64,000 nucleotides of DNA from Marinomonas ostreistagni (GCF_016461785.1 NZ_JAEMUH010000012.1:62001-126000); one strand, 5' to 3'; shown: positions 53,313 to 62,714, numbered from the stretch's first letter. The notes: generated from the letters alone by a model not told the origin. Program-made: numbers and translations.

Positions 53313-53966
53313 TTATTCTGGAGAGTTAAGGTGGTGTTCTAGAAGGGATTGTAGCATCAGTTTCAAGTCATGTAACGTGCGCGCAGCGCGTTGTTCATTT
53401 TGGTTAACGATCACCAGATAACTACTGTGTGTGACCTCAAGATAATGGCGCGCAATACGCTCTCGCTCACGAATATGTTTGTTCACACCAAGGCGTTTAA
53501 AGACTTTTGCCATTTGTGAAATCACCATGTCATCGTGACGTTCATCCAGCTCTCTTAACTCAGGTACAGAAAACATGGCTTGAACCAACCTGAGTACCGC
53601 CTTTTGCTGTCGATAAGTGCGTAAATTGATGTCAACGATCTGGTTGATGAAATCTGCTAGAGACAGTGTTTCAACTGGCCACTCTTGAATCTCCTTTAAG
53701 ACATCTTCAATGCTGTCAAGCCAGCTTTTTCCCATGGCGTAGAGGATGGCGTGCTTATTAGGAAAGTAATGATAGAGGGACCCCACAGAGATCCCAACCT
53801 CTTTGGCGATGATGGCAGTATTTAGGTCGTTTAAACCAACCGTTTCCAGTAAGTTGCTGGTCACTTCTAAAATTTGCTGGGTACGCTTAATAGAGCGTGA
53901 TTGCACCGGCTCGCTTCGAGGAGAGACCGGCTGCATAGTTTTCATCGTCGTAGGTGTTTTTGCCAT
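53313..53966 (-). CDS. TetR/AcrR regulator of the second polyamine set
   Basis: 217 residues. The DNA-binding region is DLNTAIIAKEVGISVGSLYHYFPNK, preceded by a basic tail. The ligand domain is helical. It lies 69 nt after puuB copy 2 on the same strand and is probably in its operon. The puuB/puuA gap holds two AACCGA-N8-TCGGTT palindromes that suit this repressor, so it likely represses puuB-tetR and puuA-potF until an inducing amine binds. That link is inference. Confidence 0.88.
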   Translation of the reverse strand: MAKTPTTMKTMQPVSPRSEPVQSRSIKRTQQILEVTSNLLETVGLNDLNTAIIAKEVGISVGSLYHYFPNKHAILYAMGKSWLDSIEDVLKEIQEWPVETLSLADFINQIVDINLRTYRQQKAVLRLVQAMFSVPELRELDERHDDMVISQMAKVFKRLGVNKHIRERERIARHYLEVTHSSYLVIVNQNEQRAARTLHDLKLMLQSLLEHHLNSPE

Positions 53967-54035
53967 GATTCGTGAGGGTTTCCTTCCATCTATTAAGACA
54001 TTGCTTACAAACGCTGCGTTTTACTGCAGGTTTGG

Positions 54036-55313
54036 CTACGGTAACCGATCCAGCATGGAATAGTACAGCATTCCTGCAACCAATCCTGGCCAGCGTAGTA
54101 AGGTGCCACCAGGGAAGTCGCGCATGGGCAATTTTTCAAACGCATCGACCGTTTCTAACGAGCCTTGTACTGCTTTCGCAAAGACGGCCCCAGCAAACGT
54201 AGCGAGGGCGACGCCGTGGCCTGAATAGCCATGGGCAACAAAGATATTCTCTGTTTGACGCGCGATTTGTGGCATACGATTTAACGTGATGGCAAGCGTC
54301 CCACCCCAAGCATAATCGATACTATAACGGTCAAGTTCAGGGTAGGTTTCCAGCATATGTTTCTTCACAAACCCTGCAATGTCTCTTGGGAATCTTGGGC
54401 TGTAATTCTCACCACCGCCCCACAGCATGCGACCATCGGCCGACAGGCGATAGTAATTCACCACAAACTTGGAGTCAGCGATTGCAATGTTGTCAGGATT
54501 AATACGCTCAATCACCTCTTGTGGCAGTGGCTCGGTTGCAATAATAAAGTTATTGATCGGCATGATCTTACGGGCCGCTGGGCGATTCAGGTGGCCTAAG
54601 TAACCATTGCAGGCAAATAAAATATAGCGACAGGTGACTTGTCCTTTGGCCGTGCGGACGACCGGTCTTTCACCCGCTTGATAGTTAATCACAGCAGAGT
54701 TTTCATAAAGCTTCGCACCATGTCCCTCTGCTGCTTTGGCTAATCCCAAAGCAAAATTCAGTGGGTGCACATGGGCGCCCTCTGAATACCATTCACCACC
54801 ATGATAACGATCTGTACCCAGCTTCTTGGCAACCTCGTCTGCACTGAGAAAGGAGACCCCTTGATAGCCCAAAACGTCTCGCTTGTATGCAACCGCCTCT
54901 CGAATATCTTCTGCATGTTTTGACTTATTAGCCACGTGTAGTACACCAGCGCTTAAGTCACAGTCAATTTGATACTTTTTCACCAAGTCCTTGACCAGCG
55001 AGACCGAATCGACTGAGGTTTGCCATAATAGATCTGCGGTCTCTTTGCCAACGTGTTTCACCATGTCTTCATGGCCCATGTTATGGCCTTGGCATATCTG
55101 TCCTCCATTTCGTCCAGAGGCTCCCCAGCCAATTTTATGAGCTTCCAGTAACGTAACCTGATACCCCGCTTCGGCAAGATGCAATGCTGCGGAGGTCCCA
55201 GTAAAGCCTCCGCCAATAATGCAAATGTCACTCTCGTGATCCCCAACGAGCTGCGGGCGATCCACTAATGCTTTGGCCGTAGCGGCGTAGTAAGACGCTT
55301 CATGTGTGCTCAA
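54036..55313 (-). CDS. puuB: Gamma-glutamylputrescine oxidase (copy 2)
   Basis: 425 residues, FAD-dependent, same family as copy 1. The N-terminal SYYAATAKALVDRPQL, the dinucleotide motif IIGGGFTGTSAALHLAEAG, GASGRNGGQICQGH and the C-terminal VAHGYSGHGVALATFAG are present. It differs from copy 1 throughout, including the QICQGH stretch. It is divergent from puuA copy 2 and followed by its likely repressor. It may act on another gamma-glutamyl amine. Confidence 0.91.
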   Translation of the reverse strand: MSTHEASYYAATAKALVDRPQLVGDHESDICIIGGGFTGTSAALHLAEAGYQVTLLEAHKIGWGASGRNGGQICQGHNMGHEDMVKHVGKETADLLWQTSVDSVSLVKDLVKKYQIDCDLSAGVLHVANKSKHAEDIREAVAYKRDVLGYQGVSFLSADEVAKKLGTDRYHGGEWYSEGAHVHPLNFALGLAKAAEGHGAKLYENSAVINYQAGERPVVRTAKGQVTCRYILFACNGYLGHLNRPAARKIMPINNFIIATEPLPQEVIERINPDNIAIADSKFVVNYYRLSADGRMLWGGGENYSPRFPRDIAGFVKKHMLETYPELDRYSIDYAWGGTLAITLNRMPQIARQTENIFVAHGYSGHGVALATFAGAVFAKAVQGSLETVDAFEKLPMRDFPGGTLLRWPGLVAGMLYYSMLDRLP

Positions 55314-55337
55314 TGTGGCACTCCTATATCACCTGTT

Positions 55338-55473
55338 AACCGAATGATTAGTCGGTTTTACAAAAAAATGAATTTTTTCAAAAGCTATTTTTAACTAAGT
55401 GTTGATTTAATAATCAAACTGAAATATGTTTTTAAACCGAAGTATTATTCGGTTTAGAGCAAAGAATAACCGA
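55338..55473. promoter_or_regulatory. TetR operators between puuB and puuA (copy 2)
   Basis: AACCGA-N8-TCGGTT occurs twice with the same 8-bp spacing, at 55338-55357 and 55435-55454. A half-site AACCGA lies at 55468-55473. Site 1 is 25 bp before puuB and site 2 is 73 bp before puuA. Confidence 0.75.
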
Positions 55474-55526
55474 AACAAAAAAGATCGCAATAGAAAATTT
55501 TAGATCCATCCAAACCAAGGTGAGTT

Positions 55527-56870
55527 ATGACAGAGCTTGAAGCTTTTTTAAAAGAGCATGCAATTACAGAAGTCGAGTCAACGTTAGCAGATATGACGGG
55601 TAATGCGCGGGGTAAGTTCTACCCGACGTTTAAGTTCCTAGCAGAAAAGACAGGCCGAATTCCTGAGACAGTTTTAGTACAAAGCGTGACAGGGGATTGG
55701 GCCGACAACCACTATGATATTGTTGATGCCAGCGACCGTGATATGGTGCTTAAGCCAGATCCAAACACTATACGAATGGTGCCTTGGGCGGATGAACCGA
55801 CGGCGCAAGTGATCAACGACTGTTACACCACGGATGGTGAATTACACCCATTGGCAAGTCGTAACATCTTGCGTCATATTCTGTCTCTCTATGAGAAAGA
55901 AGGCTTGAAGCCAGTCATCGCTCCAGAAGTTGAGTTTTACCTAATTCAGCCCAATACCGATCCTGATTATGAACTAAAACCCGCTGCGGGCCGTTCAGGA
56001 AAACGTGAAACATCACGTCGCTCCTACAGCATTGATGCGGTGAACGAATTCAACACCATCATCGATACGCTATACGCCTACTGCGAAGCACAAGATCTGG
56101 ACGTGGACACCTTGATCCACGAATCTGGGGCGGCACAGATGGAAATCAACTTTATTCATGGTGATCCGCTTGATCTAGCTGACCAAGTGTTTGTATTCAA
56201 GCGCACATTACGTGAAGCAGCCATGAAGCACGGTGTCTACGCGACCTTTATGGCGAAGCCGATGAAAAATGAACCGGGCAGCGCGATGCATATTCACCAA
56301 AGCTTGGTTGACGCTGAAACGGGCCAAAACGTGTTCGATAACAAAGGCGAGCCGAGTGAGTTGTTCTACCACTACCTAGGCGGCTTGCAAAAATACACGC
56401 CGAACGCGATTTCATTCTTTGCGCCGAACGTTAACTCTTATCGTCGTTTCTCCCCTGAAATGGCAGCACCGATCAACATGCAATGGGGTTTTGACAACCG
56501 CACGGCGGGTCTTCGTATTCCGTATGCACCACCACAAGCGACACGTATCGAAAACCGTTTCCCTGGGGCAGACTGTAACCCTTACCTAGCCATCGCCGCG
56601 ACCTTGGCCTGTGGTTACTTGGGCATGAAACAAAAACTGCGTCCTACCGAACCAACCAAAGGCAACCAGCCTCCTTCTGAATACCAAGAAGTGGAAATTG
56701 CCCGCACTCTAGAAGAAGGCCTACGCCTGTTAGAAGACTGCGAACCATTATGTGAAATTTTGGGCATGGACTTTGTCACCGCTTACATGGGCGTTAAACG
56801 CAGTGAGTTCGAAACCTTTAACCGTGTGATCAGCTCTTGGGAGCGTGAACACTTGCTATTAAACGTGTAA
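55527..56870 (+). CDS. puuA: Gamma-glutamylpolyamine synthetase (copy 2)
   Basis: 447 residues of the glutamine synthetase superfamily. Seen are VESTLADMTGNARGKFYP, the metal motif APEVEFYLIQP, ESGAAQMEIN, the ATP/glutamate motif GSAMHIHQSL, NVNSYRRFSPEMAAP and FPGADCNPYLAIAA. It is distant from copy 1 (AMHIHQS here, GFHVHFS there) and may glutamylate a different amine. The start has AAGGTGAG. It is divergent from puuB copy 2 and 83 nt before potF copy 2. Confidence 0.9.
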   Translation: MTELEAFLKEHAITEVESTLADMTGNARGKFYPTFKFLAEKTGRIPETVLVQSVTGDWADNHYDIVDASDRDMVLKPDPNTIRMVPWADEPTAQVINDCYTTDGELHPLASRNILRHILSLYEKEGLKPVIAPEVEFYLIQPNTDPDYELKPAAGRSGKRETSRRSYSIDAVNEFNTIIDTLYAYCEAQDLDVDTLIHESGAAQMEINFIHGDPLDLADQVFVFKRTLREAAMKHGVYATFMAKPMKNEPGSAMHIHQSLVDAETGQNVFDNKGEPSELFYHYLGGLQKYTPNAISFFAPNVNSYRRFSPEMAAPINMQWGFDNRTAGLRIPYAPPQATRIENRFPGADCNPYLAIAATLACGYLGMKQKLRPTEPTKGNQPPSEYQEVEIARTLEEGLRLLEDCEPLCEILGMDFVTAYMGVKRSEFETFNRVISSWEREHLLLNV

Positions 56871-56953
56871 CAACTTTCAAACCGTGATGCTCAATGACTT
56901 GGATAGAAAAGCTAAGCGTGGGCATTTCTATGACATCACCAAAGGAATTAACC

Positions 56954-58075
56954 ATGACACACCCACAACGAAAAATGCGACGTGTAGTACCCATTGCAAG
57001 CTTAGTCTGTGCGTTGAGCGCAGGTGCAGCGCCTGCCATGGCCGAGACACTTAAATTTTACAACTGGTCTGACTACATTGCTGAAGACACCATCGAACGT
57101 TTTGAAGCCGAAACCGGCATCGACGTGATCGAAGATGTATTCGACAGTAACGAAGTGCTAGAAGCCAAACTATTGGCAGGCCATTCTGGCTACGACCTAG
57201 TCGTACCGACGGCTTCGTTTATGGGCCGCCAGATCCAAGCGGGTGTGTTTGATACTTTGGACAAGTCAAAACTGTCTAACTTACATCGTGTTGATACCGA
57301 ACTGCTGTCTTTCCTAGAAGCAGTCGACCCGGGCAACCAATACGGCGTACCTTACCTTTGGGGCACCACAGGGATTGGCTACAACGTTGATAAAGTGAAA
57401 GAAGTGCTGGGCGAAGATGCGCCAGTTAACAGCTGGGATCTAGTGTTTAAACCGGAAAACATGGAAAAACTGCAGTCCTGTGGCGTCATGTTCCTAGACT
57501 CTCCTGATGAGCTTTACCCACTGGTTTTAAACTACCTTGGCAAAGATCCAAACAGTCGCACCCAATCGGACTACGCACTGGATAGCGAAGGGGTTGAACT
57601 GCTAAAAAGCGTGCGTCCATACGTTAGCCAATTCCACTCGTCTCAATACATCAGCGCCCTAGCAAACGGCGATGCTTGTGTTGCCATCGGTTGGTCGGGT
57701 GACGTGATCCAAGCGCAAGATCGCGCCATCGAAGCGGAAAACGGTATTAACATCGAATACAGCATTCCAAAGGAAGGCACACAAGTCTGGTTCGACATGC
57801 TAGCGATTCCAAAAGATGCCAAAAACAAAGACGCAGCACATAAATTCATCGACTTCCTGCTACGCCCTGATGTTATCGCAGATATCTCCAACTACGTCGC
57901 CTACGCCAACCCGAACGTTGACGCGATGGATCTACAAGACGAAGAAATCCGAGACAACGAAGGCATCTACCCACCAGCGGATGTGAAAAAGAAACTGTTC
58001 GCACAGAAAGTCCGCGGCATGCGCATTGAACGCCTAATGGTCCGCCTCTGGACCGACATCAAAACAGGCCGCTAA
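56954..58075 (+). CDS. potF: Putrescine/polyamine substrate-binding protein (copy 2)
   Basis: 373 residues. A Sec signal of about 30 residues ends in PAMA, and the mature protein starts ETLKFYNWSDYIAEDTIERFE. It shares VFDSNEVLEAKLLAGHSGYDLV and IPKEGTQVWFDMLAIP with copy 1. The start is the ATG at 56954 with AAAGGA upstream; an in-frame ATG at 56894 is too early. No permease genes follow, so it may feed PotGHI from copy 1 or another transporter. It ends at a strong terminator. Confidence 0.93.
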   Translation: MTHPQRKMRRVVPIASLVCALSAGAAPAMAETLKFYNWSDYIAEDTIERFEAETGIDVIEDVFDSNEVLEAKLLAGHSGYDLVVPTASFMGRQIQAGVFDTLDKSKLSNLHRVDTELLSFLEAVDPGNQYGVPYLWGTTGIGYNVDKVKEVLGEDAPVNSWDLVFKPENMEKLQSCGVMFLDSPDELYPLVLNYLGKDPNSRTQSDYALDSEGVELLKSVRPYVSQFHSSQYISALANGDACVAIGWSGDVIQAQDRAIEAENGINIEYSIPKEGTQVWFDMLAIPKDAKNKDAAHKFIDFLLRPDVIADISNYVAYANPNVDAMDLQDEEIRDNEGIYPPADVKKKLFAQKVRGMRIERLMVRLWTDIKTGR

Positions 58076-58091
58076 ACGCCCACAACCCACT

Positions 58092-58117
58092 AAAACGGAG
58101 GCTTCGCCTCCGTTTTT
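58092..58117 (+). terminator. Terminator after potF copy 2
   Basis: AAAACGGAGGC and GCCTCCGTTTTTT form the stem with a T run, 17 nt after the stop codon. Confidence 0.92.
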
Positions 58118-58135
58118 TCATTCAGCAATGGTCTT

Positions 58136-58334
58136 GTAGGACCGCGCTTTGCGCGGGAACAACCTAGCATCCTCTGCAACAATGAGCTTCGCCTGATTGC
58201 TGCTGGCCTGAGCTTCCATGCAATTCAAATAGTAAAAAAGCACGCGAATCAAACGCATGGAATCTCTGCGGAAGTATGGTTGGGTCGGACTTTGTACGAC
58301 CCGATTGCATTCGGGGAGCGAGCCCCGTCCTAGA
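58136..58334. repeat. GTAG-type REP elements
   Basis: GTAGGACCGCGC then GCGCGGGAAC (58136-58160) is the same unit as at 25189. At 58294-58317 a variant (GTACGACCCGAT then TCGGGGA) overlaps an inverted unit ending GAGCCCCGTCCTAG (to 58334), forming a head-to-tail pair. Confidence 0.7.
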
Positions 58335-58645
58335 TGATAAATCGTCAACGCTTTGATCTTAGAACATTGGCAACATCATCAGAAATAGCTTAGTCTTTGA
58401 GCAACGCAGTCAAGGATGACCAGAACACACCTTTCTTACCTCCTCCTGCCCCGCGCGGTTATTTAGCAAAATGAGCATGCATTTTTTACATTCTCGAAAT
58501 GCTCGCTATTTTAAAAATAGCCAATGATTTCAATTGACTATGGTCTTTTCAGTTAAAAGGCTAAAACATAATAACGTTCACGCAGATTTATTGGATAAAC
58601 ACGCATGCGTATTAATAAAATAGCTTGAAAAGGAGGTCTGAAATA

Positions 58646-59128
58646 ATGAACATTATCACTGCAAGCATCAACGACTCGGAAGAGATAGCAAAAATCGTAG
58701 CAGTCTCAAACAGAGATGTTGCTGAAATGTTCAATCTCAATCGACAAAATAATCCCAAACATCCATCGTTCTACGATAAAGAATGGGTTTTGTCTGATTT
58801 TGAAAGAGGAGAAGAGTATTTTCTCTATAGAGAGAATGAAAAACCTGTAGGTTGCGTTGCTTTCGAGCAACCCAATTCTCATGTTGGGTATTTAAACAGG
58901 CTCTCAGTATTGCCAAACAACCGCAGAAAAGGCATTGGTGAAAAATTAGTAGCCCATACCCTTGATTACGCAAAATCTAAAGGTATTGAAGAAATTAGTA
59001 TTGGTATTATTGCTAAGCACGAAGTTTTGAAAGACTGGTATCTCAGTCTTGGGTTTATCGAAAATGGGGTAAAGGAGTTCCCACATTTACCATTCGATGT
59101 TTTATTCATGAAATACAATCTGGCTTAA
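58646..59128 (+). CDS. GNAT-family N-acetyltransferase
   Basis: 160 residues with the acetyl-CoA loop NRLSVLPNNRRKGIGEKLVAHTL, preceded by VGCVAFEQ and followed by LGFIENG. AAGGAGG lies 9 nt before the ATG at 58646. AT content is high, unlike the flanking operons, and it sits among REP units, a pseudogene and a secreted hypothetical, so the segment may be a later acquisition. The acceptor substrate is not predictable. Confidence 0.88.
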   Translation: MNIITASINDSEEIAKIVAVSNRDVAEMFNLNRQNNPKHPSFYDKEWVLSDFERGEEYFLYRENEKPVGCVAFEQPNSHVGYLNRLSVLPNNRRKGIGEKLVAHTLDYAKSKGIEEISIGIIAKHEVLKDWYLSLGFIENGVKEFPHLPFDVLFMKYNLA

Positions 59129-59131
59129 AAT

Positions 59132-59429
59132 ATGGTCAGCAAAGAAATTAATTTGATCGTTTTAATCGAAGTGCAACCTGGTAAGGCTGAAGAGCAAAGC
59201 AATTTATTCAAAATAACTTCAGCCATTAGTCCTAAATGAAAAAGGCTGTATTGAGTATAAACTCAGCAAAGTGGCCGGCAGTGACGTTGAGTTCATAATA
59301 ACAGAGCGTTGGGCGTCCTCTGAAGATTTGTCAGTACATGACTTGTCGCCACATATGCAATAGGCAGATTTAATAACCCCTAAATTTAGGGCAAAACCTG
59401 CAACCGTTCTGCAATTAAGCGATGTGTGA
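59132..59429 (+). pseudogene. Decayed ABM-family (YgiN-like) monooxygenase
   Basis: From the ATG at 59132, 35 codons read INLIVLIEVQPGKAEEQSNLFK and then hit TGA at 59237. The next frame continues the domain (NEKGCIEYKLSKVAGSDVEF then ITERWASSEDL and SPHMQ), has a TAG at 59361, and runs on to 59429. Together they give the antibiotic-biosynthesis monooxygenase pattern with one frameshift and one nonsense change. It starts 3 nt after the GNAT gene and was probably once co-transcribed with it. Confidence 0.75.
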
Positions 59430-59532
59430 AACTTTACAAGCTAACAAAGCAATTTCAAGTGGATGGAAAAAGCGCAAACAAACGTTCAACTTGCATCGCA
59501 GTTTATGTGGGCGTTGAGTAGGATTAGGAAAG

Positions 59533-59925
59533 ATGAAATATATTGTACTAGTTTTTTCTTATGCACTAAGTAGTTTAGCTTACGCTGGGATTTGTAATGC
59601 TGAAATTGAAAAAGCAACGTCAGGAATTAATTTTGGGCAAATCATTGGGCTAATTGAGAAAGAAAGCGATGGTTACGACACTTTTACTCAGTCATTGCGA
59701 GCCATTGAGCCTGTAGTTGATCTTAGGAGAGATAATCAGTTTTATCTTTCAAACGGCCAGTTTAAACGGAAAACGGTAAATTTGAATGGTGATGCCTTAG
59801 AGGGTGAGTTTGCTGGTTTGTACTTTAGCGGCACATCAAGTTCAAGTTCACCTTTTGGTTTGTTTATTAGTTTCGATAACAAAAGCTGTAAGGTAAGGTC
59901 TGTCTCGTATGATGTGCCGTTATAG
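59533..59925 (+). CDS. Small secreted protein of unknown function
   Basis: 130 residues. A Sec signal peptide (KYIVLVFSYALSSLAYA) is followed by GICNAEIEKAT. The mature part has two cysteines (GIC and KSC) that could pair, a polar serine run (GTSSSSSPFG) and a C-terminal beta-rich end. Not recognised. It is AT-rich like the GNAT gene upstream. It has AGGAAAG close to the ATG. REP units follow directly. Confidence 0.65.
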   Translation: MKYIVLVFSYALSSLAYAGICNAEIEKATSGINFGQIIGLIEKESDGYDTFTQSLRAIEPVVDLRRDNQFYLSNGQFKRKTVNLNGDALEGEFAGLYFSGTSSSSSPFGLFISFDNKSCKVRSVSYDVPL

Positions 59926-59996
59926 TATTTCACGTAAGCTTTGTGCCCCAACGATCTAGCAACCTCTACTGCCTCAAGTTTTGTAATCCCTAAAAC

Positions 59997-60094
59997 TCCC
60001 GCGCGCAGCGCGCTCCAACAGGGGGGAATCCGCATCATCCCCGATTGGAATCGGGTCGTACATGTCACAGATCCCGCGCGCAGCGCGGTCCTAC
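59997..60094 (-). repeat. Array of three GTAG-type REP units
   Basis: Three units on the minus strand lie at 59997-60019 (GTTGGAGCGCGC head), 60039-60061 (GTACGACCCGATT head) and 60072-60094 (GTAGGACCGCGC head). Start-to-start spacing is about 42 and 33 bp. They fill the gap at the 3' end of ilvY. Confidence 0.75.
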
Positions 60095-60100
60095 AAGGGC

Positions 60101-60985
60101 TTAAACCAACGCCCAAAACGCCTCAACCAGTGGGTTTTTCAAGCTCTTCTTCAGGGTAAACAAGCCGATATCGTAAGGCTCTAGCTCGGGCTGTACGTCG
60201 AGGATTTGGACGCGGTCCATCAGTGGACTGTTGTCGAGTACGATCTTTGGTACGACGCCGATGCCAAAGCCCAAGCTGACCATGCTGACGATGGCTTCGT
60301 TACCCGCGACCTGTGCGTAGATATTTGGGGTGATGTTTTGCTCGCTTAGCCAGTCGTCCACGCGAATCCTTGAAACCCCGCCTTCGGATAGGATCATCGG
60401 CACTCGTTCCCAATCACTTGCTGAGGCAGGTGAAGTGGTGGGGACGTTGGGTTGTTGTTCAACGGGGGCGATAAAGACCAACGGTGACTTGGTGATCGGT
60501 GCGAACGCTAAGCCTTTGTGCATGGAGGATGGGCGTGCGGCGATGGTGATTTCTTCGTTACCGTCCAAGATGCGAGTAATGGCTTTATCGGGGTCGCCAG
60601 TGTGCAGTTTGATTTCGATGTGCGGATGCACTTGGCGAAAGCGGTTTAGCAGTTCAAACAAGAAGCTATAACTGGCGGTGACGGAGCAGTAAATACTGAT
60701 TTCACCGCTCAGTTGATCCGAGTGGTCGGTGAGTTCGTGGCGAATCAGGTTCCACTGGCTGGTGGTTTCGCGGGCGTATTTCACAAAACGCTGGCCTTCG
60801 CGGGTCAGTACCACGGTACGGTTGTCGCGGCTGAATAGGTCTACCCCCACTTCTTCTTCCAAATGGCGAATGTTGCGCGACAGTGCAGAAACACTGATGT
60901 TGCACTCGTCGCTGGCGCGGCCAAAGTGCAGTGTTTCAGCTAAGGCGAGGAATTGTTTGAGGGCTTTTGTATTCATAAAAGCCAT
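60101..60985 (-). CDS. ilvY: LysR-type regulator IlvY
   Basis: 294 residues. The N-terminal helix-turn-helix (LKQFLALAETLHFGRASDECNISVSALSRNIRHLEEEVG) and the FSRDNRTVVLTREG wing are close to E. coli IlvY. The effector domain includes LHTGDPDKAITRI and FGIGVVPKIVLDNS. It activates ilvC in response to acetolactate or acetohydroxybutyrate. It is divergent from ilvC. The start is taken at 60985 with AGAG upstream; a second ATG is three codons later. Confidence 0.93.
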   Translation of the reverse strand: MAFMNTKALKQFLALAETLHFGRASDECNISVSALSRNIRHLEEEVGVDLFSRDNRTVVLTREGQRFVKYARETTSQWNLIRHELTDHSDQLSGEISIYCSVTASYSFLFELLNRFRQVHPHIEIKLHTGDPDKAITRILDGNEEITIAARPSSMHKGLAFAPITKSPLVFIAPVEQQPNVPTTSPASASDWERVPMILSEGGVSRIRVDDWLSEQNITPNIYAQVAGNEAIVSMVSLGFGIGVVPKIVLDNSPLMDRVQILDVQPELEPYDIGLFTLKKSLKNPLVEAFWALV

Positions 60986-60997
60986 GATAGCTCTGTT

Positions 60998-61025
60998 TTG
61001 CAAAAAATGGGACGTTATATTGCAA
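60998..61025. promoter_or_regulatory. Candidate IlvY site in the ilvY-ilvC gap
   Basis: TTGCAA occurs at 60998-61003 and 61020-61025, 22 bp apart, in the divergent promoter region. The palindromic half-sites and their two-turn spacing are consistent with LysR binding. Not proven. Confidence 0.45.
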
Positions 61026-61179
61026 ATATATCAATTTACGAAAGGATCGCTCTTCTATACATTGAACTTACTTCGCAACACAGCCCTGCTTTTCAGCGTT
61101 GTGTATGTGTCACTCTTTTTTAATATCGACGTGTTTTGATGTCGGTACTTTAATCATAAAAATTTAGGATGTGTTAACC

Positions 61180-62652
61180 ATGGCTAACTACTTCAATACT
61201 TTGCCGCTACGTGAGCAACTGGCTCAACTAGCAAAATGTCGTTTTATGGATATGTCAGAATTTGCTGATGGCGTAGAAGCGCTTAAAGGCAAAAAAATGG
61301 TAGTTGTAGGTTGTGGTGCACAAGGTCTTAACCAAGGTCTTAACCTACGTGACTCTGGTCTAGACGTTTCTTACGCGCTACGTCCAGAAGCAATCGAGCA
61401 GAAGCGTCAATCTTGGAAAAACGCGACTGAAAACGGTTTCACAGTTGGCACTTACGAAGACCTAATCCCAACAGCTGACGTTGTTCTTAACCTGACTCCA
61501 GATAAGCAACACACGTCTGTAGTAAAAGCGGTTATGCCTCTTATGAAAGAAGGCGCTTGCCTATCTTACTCTCACGGTTTCAACATCGTTGAAGAAGGCA
61601 TGCAAATCCGTGATGACCTAACTGTAATCATGGTTGCGCCTAAGTGTCCTGGTTCTGAAGTACGTGCAGAATACGTTCGTGGCTTCGGTGTACCAACGCT
61701 TATCGCTGTTCACGAAGACAACGATCCTAAAGGCGAAGGTCTTGCACTAGCAAAAGCTTACGCAGTAGGTACTGGCGGTCACAAAGCAGGCGTTCTAATG
61801 TCTTCTTTCATTGCGGAAGTTAAGTCTGACTTGATGGGTGAGCAAACTATCCTTTGTGGTATGTTGCAAACGGGTTCGATCCTTTGCTTCGACAAAATGG
61901 TTGAAGAAGGCATCGACGCAGGTTACGCATCTAAGTTGATCCAGTACGGTTGGGAAACCATCACTGAAGCACTTAAGTACGGCGGCGTGACAAACATGCT
62001 AGATCGTCTTTCTAACCCAGCTAAGATCAAAGCATTCGATCTTTCTGAAGAGTTGAAAGTGATCATGCGCCCTCTATACAACAAGCACCAAGATGACATC
62101 ATCGACGGTACTTTCTCTCGCGTGATGATGGAAGACTGGGCGAACGACGACGCTAACCTTCTAAAATGGCGTGCAGAAACTGCTGAGACTAACTTCGAGA
62201 AAACTCCAGCAGGCGACGTAGAAATCTCTGAGCAAGAGTTCTTCGACAACGGTATCTTGATGGTAGCAATGGTTAAAGCAGGTGTTGAGCTAGCATTCGA
62301 AACGATGACGGCTGCAGGCATCATTGCTGAATCTGCTTACTACGAGTCTCTACACGAAACTCCGTTAATCGCTAACACGATCGCTCGTAAGAAACTTTAC
62401 GAAATGAACGCGACGATCTCTGATACAGCTGAGTACGGTTGTTACCTATACAACCACGCTTGTGTACCACTACTAGCGGACTTCATGAAAGGCATCAAAA
62501 CTGACGTAATCGGTAAAGGCCTATCTGTAGAAGACAACGGCGTAGACAACGCTCGTCTAATCGAAGTAAACGCTGCGCTACGTTCTCACCCAGTTGAGGC
62601 AGTAGGTGCGGTTCTTCGTGGTCACATGGCTGACATGAAGAAGATTGTTTAA
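61180..62652 (+). CDS. ilvC: Ketol-acid reductoisomerase, class II
   Basis: 490 residues, the long class II form of enteric and marine gammaproteobacteria. The NADPH motif is [19 protein letters not shown]. Two tandem knotted domains follow, with metal ligands in the ELALETM-like [13 protein letters not shown] region. It isomerises and reduces acetolactate or acetohydroxybutyrate in valine and isoleucine synthesis. The start is the ATG at 61180; a GTG three codons earlier is less likely. Codon use is strongly biased to highly expressed codons, unlike neighbours. Confidence 0.97.
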   Translation: MANYFNTLPLREQLAQLAKCRFMDMSEFADGVEALKGKKMVVVGCGAQGLNQGLNLRDSGLDVSYALRPEAIEQKRQSWKNATENGFTVGTYEDLIPTADVVLNLTPDKQHTSVVKAVMPLMKEGACLSYSHGFNIVEEGMQIRDDLTVIMVAPKCPGSEVRAEYVRGFGVPTLIAVHEDNDPKGEGLALAKAYAVGTGGHKAGVLMSSFIAEVKSDLMGEQTILCGMLQTGSILCFDKMVEEGIDAGYASKLIQYGWETITEALKYGGVTNMLDRLSNPAKIKAFDLSEELKVIMRPLYNKHQDDIIDGTFSRVMMEDWANDDANLLKWRAETAETNFEKTPAGDVEISEQEFFDNGILMVAMVKAGVELAFETMTAAGIIAESAYYESLHETPLIANTIARKKLYEMNATISDTAEYGCYLYNHACVPLLADFMKGIKTDVIGKGLSVEDNGVDNARLIEVNAALRSHPVEAVGAVLRGHMADMKKIV

Positions 62653-62678
62653 TTTTTTCTAAAAATTAAACACTTAGA

Positions 62679-62714
62679 AAAGCCGAGTAGTTCGAAAGAG
62701 TACTCGGCTTTTTT
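62679..62714 (+). terminator. Terminator after ilvC
   Basis: AAAGCCGAGTA and TACTCGGCTTTTTT form the stem and T run. Confidence 0.92.

Larger units (their letters stand above)
58076..58645. other. Gene-free region with terminator and REP elements
   Basis: 570 bases without a supported gene. It holds the potF terminator (58092-58117), a single REP at 58136-58159 and a REP pair at 58294-58334. The last 300 bases are AT-rich and include the promoter of the GNAT gene. Confidence 0.6.
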
